NCBI GenBank assembly: GCA_025453305.1
Contig: JALOQO010000014.1
Coordinates: 1 to 10,589 of the forward strand
From: Patescibacteria group bacterium
GTDB taxonomy: Bacteria; Patescibacteriota; Saccharimonadia; Saccharimonadales; CAIOMD01
Length of the DNA stretch: 10,589 bases
Direction of reading: 5' to 3'
This document shows, one piece after another, positions 8,611-10,589 of this stretch (position 1 is the first letter of the stretch; each line of letters starts with the position of its first letter). The position numbers were made by a program, and so were the translations under genes. The notes below the pieces were generated by a model. It worked only from the letters and a program-made list of their open reading frames with translations, searched no databases and had not been told where the DNA came from.

Positions 8611-9621
8611 ATCTATAACTATATAATCAAATGCACAGCTACCAGAGGCACCATTTGTGGAATTGATACTAAATCCCCCGGTTGTCCTGTTTACATAATA
8701 ATTTAAGTTTGCACAGCTTGACCCCACTGGAGTTATTACTACATGAGGTGTTTGGGTAAATCCATTAGCAAAAGAAATATTTGCAATTACCCCTGCTCCA
8801 CCACCTGGTCCAAAATTAACGCTAACTGTACCAGCCGTGTCTGTACCACTAATACTCACCGACCCCGATCCGCCAACCGCTCCGCCCCTAGTGACTCCGG
8901 GCGTTGGGCCACCGGCATCGATATGTCTATTAATTTGAATATCTTGGTTAAGAATTAAACGATCTACACTTAATGCTGGTGCTGATATTTGCCCACTAAA
9001 TGATGCACTACCACCTACTGACAGGTTTTGTTGCACCGTTAAGGTTCCTTGAACAGCGGTGTTTCCAGCAACCGATAGGTTATTTGCAACTTGCACATTC
9101 TCAAAAGCGCTTGTACCGGATACATTTAACCCAGGCAGGCTAAGTTCGCCACCTATTCTTATTGTGCCAGCTACATCTAGACTATCTCTTACCAAAACTC
9201 TGCCGTTAAAAACCGAATTTGATGATATTGTTAGGGTTTGTTGAGGATCGCCAATTTGCTGATCACTAGAAGCTAGCTTTTCTAGATCTTCTTGTGATAA
9301 CGGCTGGTTACCAATTGCGCTGGTATCCAGGGTTTTTTTAGCATTATTGTAACCAACAAATATAGCAATGCCGGATAATGCTAATATTAAAATAAACAAA
9401 AGTAGGTAAATATTAAATCGGTCAACTAGGCCTTGAATTTTTTGACCGAAACCCTTTTTAGGTACAAATCTTTGGGTTGAATCATCTTGCTGTGAGCTGT
9501 TCGAGCTATCAGTGCTATCTAAAGACCCCGTAGAACCATTGGTAGATTCGGGTTTGTTACTAACAGTATCTTCGTTATCTAGCCTGCTGTCGTTTGGGTT
9601 GTTTTCTGTATTTGTATCCAT
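8608..9621 (-). CDS. Membrane-anchored surface protein with beta-repeat stalk and C-terminal beta domain
   Basis: This 337-residue protein has four parts. Residues 1-52 are a Ser/Thr/Asn/Asp-rich, probably disordered cytoplasmic tail. A basic stretch (RFVPKKGFGQK) then precedes one membrane helix at about 70-90 (YLLLFILILALSGIAIFVG). From about 127 to 225, short repeats of the type LNVSGTSAF, LSVAGNTAVQGTLTVQQ and LSVGGSASFSG suggest a beta-helical or trimeric fibre stalk. After a Gly-rich linker (236-254) comes a C-terminal domain (about 255-337) with TVSVNFGPGGG, TPHVVITPVG and Cys303/Cys329, which may form a disulfide; the module resembles C-terminal domains of tail-spike or lectin-like surface proteins. 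Topology is N-in, C-out. An AGGGTGG site (9632-9638 on the complementary strand) precedes the ATG. I place it in a type of surface fibre common in CPR genomes; a ligand cannot be named. Confidence 0.8.
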   Translation of the reverse strand: MDTNTENNPNDSRLDNEDTVSNKPESTNGSTGSLDSTDSSNSSQQDDSTQRFVPKKGFGQKIQGLVDRFNIYLLLFILILALSGIAIFVGYNNAKKTLDTSAIGNQPLSQEDLEKLASSDQQIGDPQQTLTISSNSVFNGRVLVRDSLDVAGTIRIGGELSLPGLNVSGTSAFENVQVANNLSVAGNTAVQGTLTVQQNLSVGGSASFSGQISAPALSVDRLILNQDIQINRHIDAGGPTPGVTRGGAVGGSGSVSISGTDTAGTVSVNFGPGGGAGVIANISFANGFTQTPHVVITPVGSSCANLNYYVNRTTGGFSINSTNGASGSCAFDYIVID

Positions 9622-9656
9622 TCGTTTATCGCCACCCTAGTGTTGTCTTGGTACTT

Positions 9657-9662
9657 ATTGTA
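9657..9662 (-). promoter_or_regulatory. Possible -10 box for the minus-strand surface gene
   Basis: On the minus strand this reads TACAAT, 36 bases before the ATG at 9621, which would give a short leader. The -35 position (9680-9685, AGCGTT) is a poor match and overlaps a CGCTAGCG palindrome at 9682-9689. Confidence 0.35.
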
Positions 9663-9681
9663 CAACAAAACCAACAAAAAA

Positions 9682-9689
9682 CGCTAGCG
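9682..9689. promoter_or_regulatory. Perfect 8-bp palindrome between two divergent promoters, candidate operator
   Basis: CGCTAGCG is a GC-rich palindrome in an otherwise AT-rich gap. It abuts the -35 box of the plus-strand promoter and covers the -35 position of the minus-strand promoter, so a bound protein could control both genes. An 8-bp palindrome can arise by chance; the position is the only support. Confidence 0.2.
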
Positions 9690-9691
9690 GT

Positions 9692-9720
9692 TTGATTAAA
9701 AATCTCGAATATCTTATACT
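9692..9720 (+). promoter_or_regulatory. Sigma-70-type promoter for the secreted surface protein
   Basis: TTGATT (9692-9697) and TATACT (9715-9720) are separated by exactly 17 bases, 27 bases before the start codon of the secreted protein at 9748. This is the best promoter match in the window. Confidence 0.6.
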
Positions 9721-9747
9721 GTTATTAACTGCGGGATAATAAATAGT

Positions 9748-10506
9748 ATGAAAATAATTAGACAACACCGATTTTTAAGTAGTATATTTATTGTTTTGTT
9801 TGTTTTTTCTATGGCCATTCCTAACTTGTTTGTTACCGCTTATGCGAAACCTACTCACACATCGCCAAGTTACGGTGTAGACGAGGTATTTTTTGGTTCT
9901 GGTGGTGTTAACGATGCTAACTCGGCAAACTACAATGCCCGTGCTAGCTTGGGCGATTTAGGAGTAGGAAATTCGGCAAGTAGTTTATATCAGGCATATG
10001 GCGGTTTTACGACTACTGATGAACCTTTCCTAGAATTTGTTGTTAATGCTTCTACCGTTGATCTTGGCGTTGCAACCAACTCTAACGCCAGTACTGGTTC
10101 AGCGACATTCACAGTAAAAGCTTATTTGGCCGAAGGCTATGTGGTAGCTACTACTTCCGATCCTCCTAAAAACGGCACTTATACACTTGCTGGTATGCCT
10201 ACCACTGACATATCTAGTCCCGGAACCGAACAATTTGGTATTAATTTGAGAGCAAATACAAGCCCTACTAATATCGGAGCCGATCCAGTACAGATACCAG
10301 ATGCTTCATTTAGTTTCGGACAAGTGTCTAACGGTTACAACACAGTCAACCAATTTCGTTATGTAAAAAACGAAATAATCGCTTTTAGCAACAGTAGTAG
10401 TGGAATTACTCAATACACCATGACATATTTAATGAATATCAATGAAACAACTCCGGCTGGTACTTACATTATGAATCACAACCTCGTAGCTACGGCTACT
10501 TATTAA
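9748..10506 (+). CDS. Secreted beta-rich surface protein of a CPR/Saccharibacteria-type family
   Basis: This 252-residue protein begins with a clear signal peptide: basic start MKIIRQHR, hydrophobic 10-30, probable cleavage after AYA (33). Mature residues 41-92 contain SYGVDEVFFGSGG, NYNARASLGDLGVGNSAS and YQAYGGFTTT, a signature I recognise from exported proteins of Saccharibacteria and other CPR. The rest (about 95-252) is a predicted beta-sandwich: FVVNASTVDLGVATN, ATFTVKAYLAEGYVV, GTEQFGINLRANTSPTNIGA, SFSFGQVSNGYNT, and YTMTYLMNINETTPAGTY. There are no cysteines, no C-terminal sorting motif and no further membrane helix, so it is released or held non-covalently. The Shine-Dalgarno is weak (CGGGA about 12 bases upstream). 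It is transcribed divergently from the membrane-anchored surface gene. Its function is unknown. Confidence 0.82.
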   Translation: MKIIRQHRFLSSIFIVLFVFSMAIPNLFVTAYAKPTHTSPSYGVDEVFFGSGGVNDANSANYNARASLGDLGVGNSASSLYQAYGGFTTTDEPFLEFVVNASTVDLGVATNSNASTGSATFTVKAYLAEGYVVATTSDPPKNGTYTLAGMPTTDISSPGTEQFGINLRANTSPTNIGADPVQIPDASFSFGQVSNGYNTVNQFRYVKNEIIAFSNSSSGITQYTMTYLMNINETTPAGTYIMNHNLVATATY

Positions 10507-10589
10507 CAGCTGTGGAAAACTATTATATTTTTTCGTATTGTAATTTTTAATATTATGTTAAAGTAAAGTTACCCAACCAAAATAAATAA
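10507..10589. other. AT-rich non-coding tail at right edge
   Basis: After the secreted-protein stop, 83 bases of AT-rich DNA show no open frame, no hairpin followed by a T-run, and no clear promoter. A TGTGGAAAA at 10511-10519 resembles a DnaA box with one mismatch but stands alone. Confidence 0.5.

Noticed and set aside
8743..8958. Short plus-strand frame inside the minus-strand surface gene
   Set aside because: It lies opposite a surface gene with a membrane helix and beta repeats; the encoded peptide shows no domain or signal.
10511..10519. DnaA-box-like TGTGGAAAA, possible origin
   Set aside because: A single site with one mismatch; no cluster of boxes, no dnaA/dnaN genes and no unwinding element beside it.

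Overview
The window looks like chromosomal DNA of a Patescibacteria/CPR bacterium, most likely Candidatus Saccharibacteria (TM7). The reasons are small, tightly packed genes, moderately AT-rich DNA, two surface-protein families I associate with that group, and a small conserved-looking protein (1117-1476) that I associate with it. TGA ends several genes here (delta-, alpha- and gamma-like), so this is the standard bacterial code, not the UGA=Gly code of Gracilibacteria/Absconditabacteria. The assignment rests on family recognition, not on a database search.

Layout. (1) 1-2636, plus strand: a TatD-family metal-dependent nuclease cut by the left edge, two small uncharacterised proteins, and a cysteine desulfurase, all closely spaced. 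(2) 2684-8513, plus strand: a very compact seven-gene cluster in the order of a classical F-type ATP synthase operon (c-like, b, delta, alpha, gamma, beta, epsilon). Neighbouring genes overlap or lie within about 25 bases of each other. (3) 8514-8607: a short convergent gap with an inverted repeat whose arms are each three 7-bp units. (4) 8608-10506: two divergently transcribed genes for cell-surface proteins, a membrane-anchored protein with a beta-repeat stalk (minus) and a secreted beta-rich protein (plus), sharing a 126-bp promoter region.

The main point of interest is cluster (2). It encodes a recognisable F1 motor with intact catalytic residues in beta and an arginine finger in alpha. 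No proton-channel a subunit is present, and the gene in the c-subunit position is not a normal c subunit. It encodes an exported protein: signal sequence, a roughly 180-residue extracytoplasmic domain resembling modules of bacterial surface or tail-fibre proteins, then a C-terminal two-helix hairpin whose cytoplasmic loop (IGRNP) and topology match subunit c. That hairpin has no Asp or Glu in either helix. Alpha lacks most of the N-terminal delta-binding extension, beta lacks its C-terminal tail and the usual adenine-stacking Tyr, and epsilon lacks the C-terminal helical hairpin. Together these suggest an F1-like ATPase that does not make ATP from a proton gradient but couples ATP hydrolysis to a membrane/extracytoplasmic partner. 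This is analogous to, though not shown to be related to, the F1-like X0 ATPases of mycoplasmas. Surface-protein genes next door fit a cell-surface role, but that link is inference.
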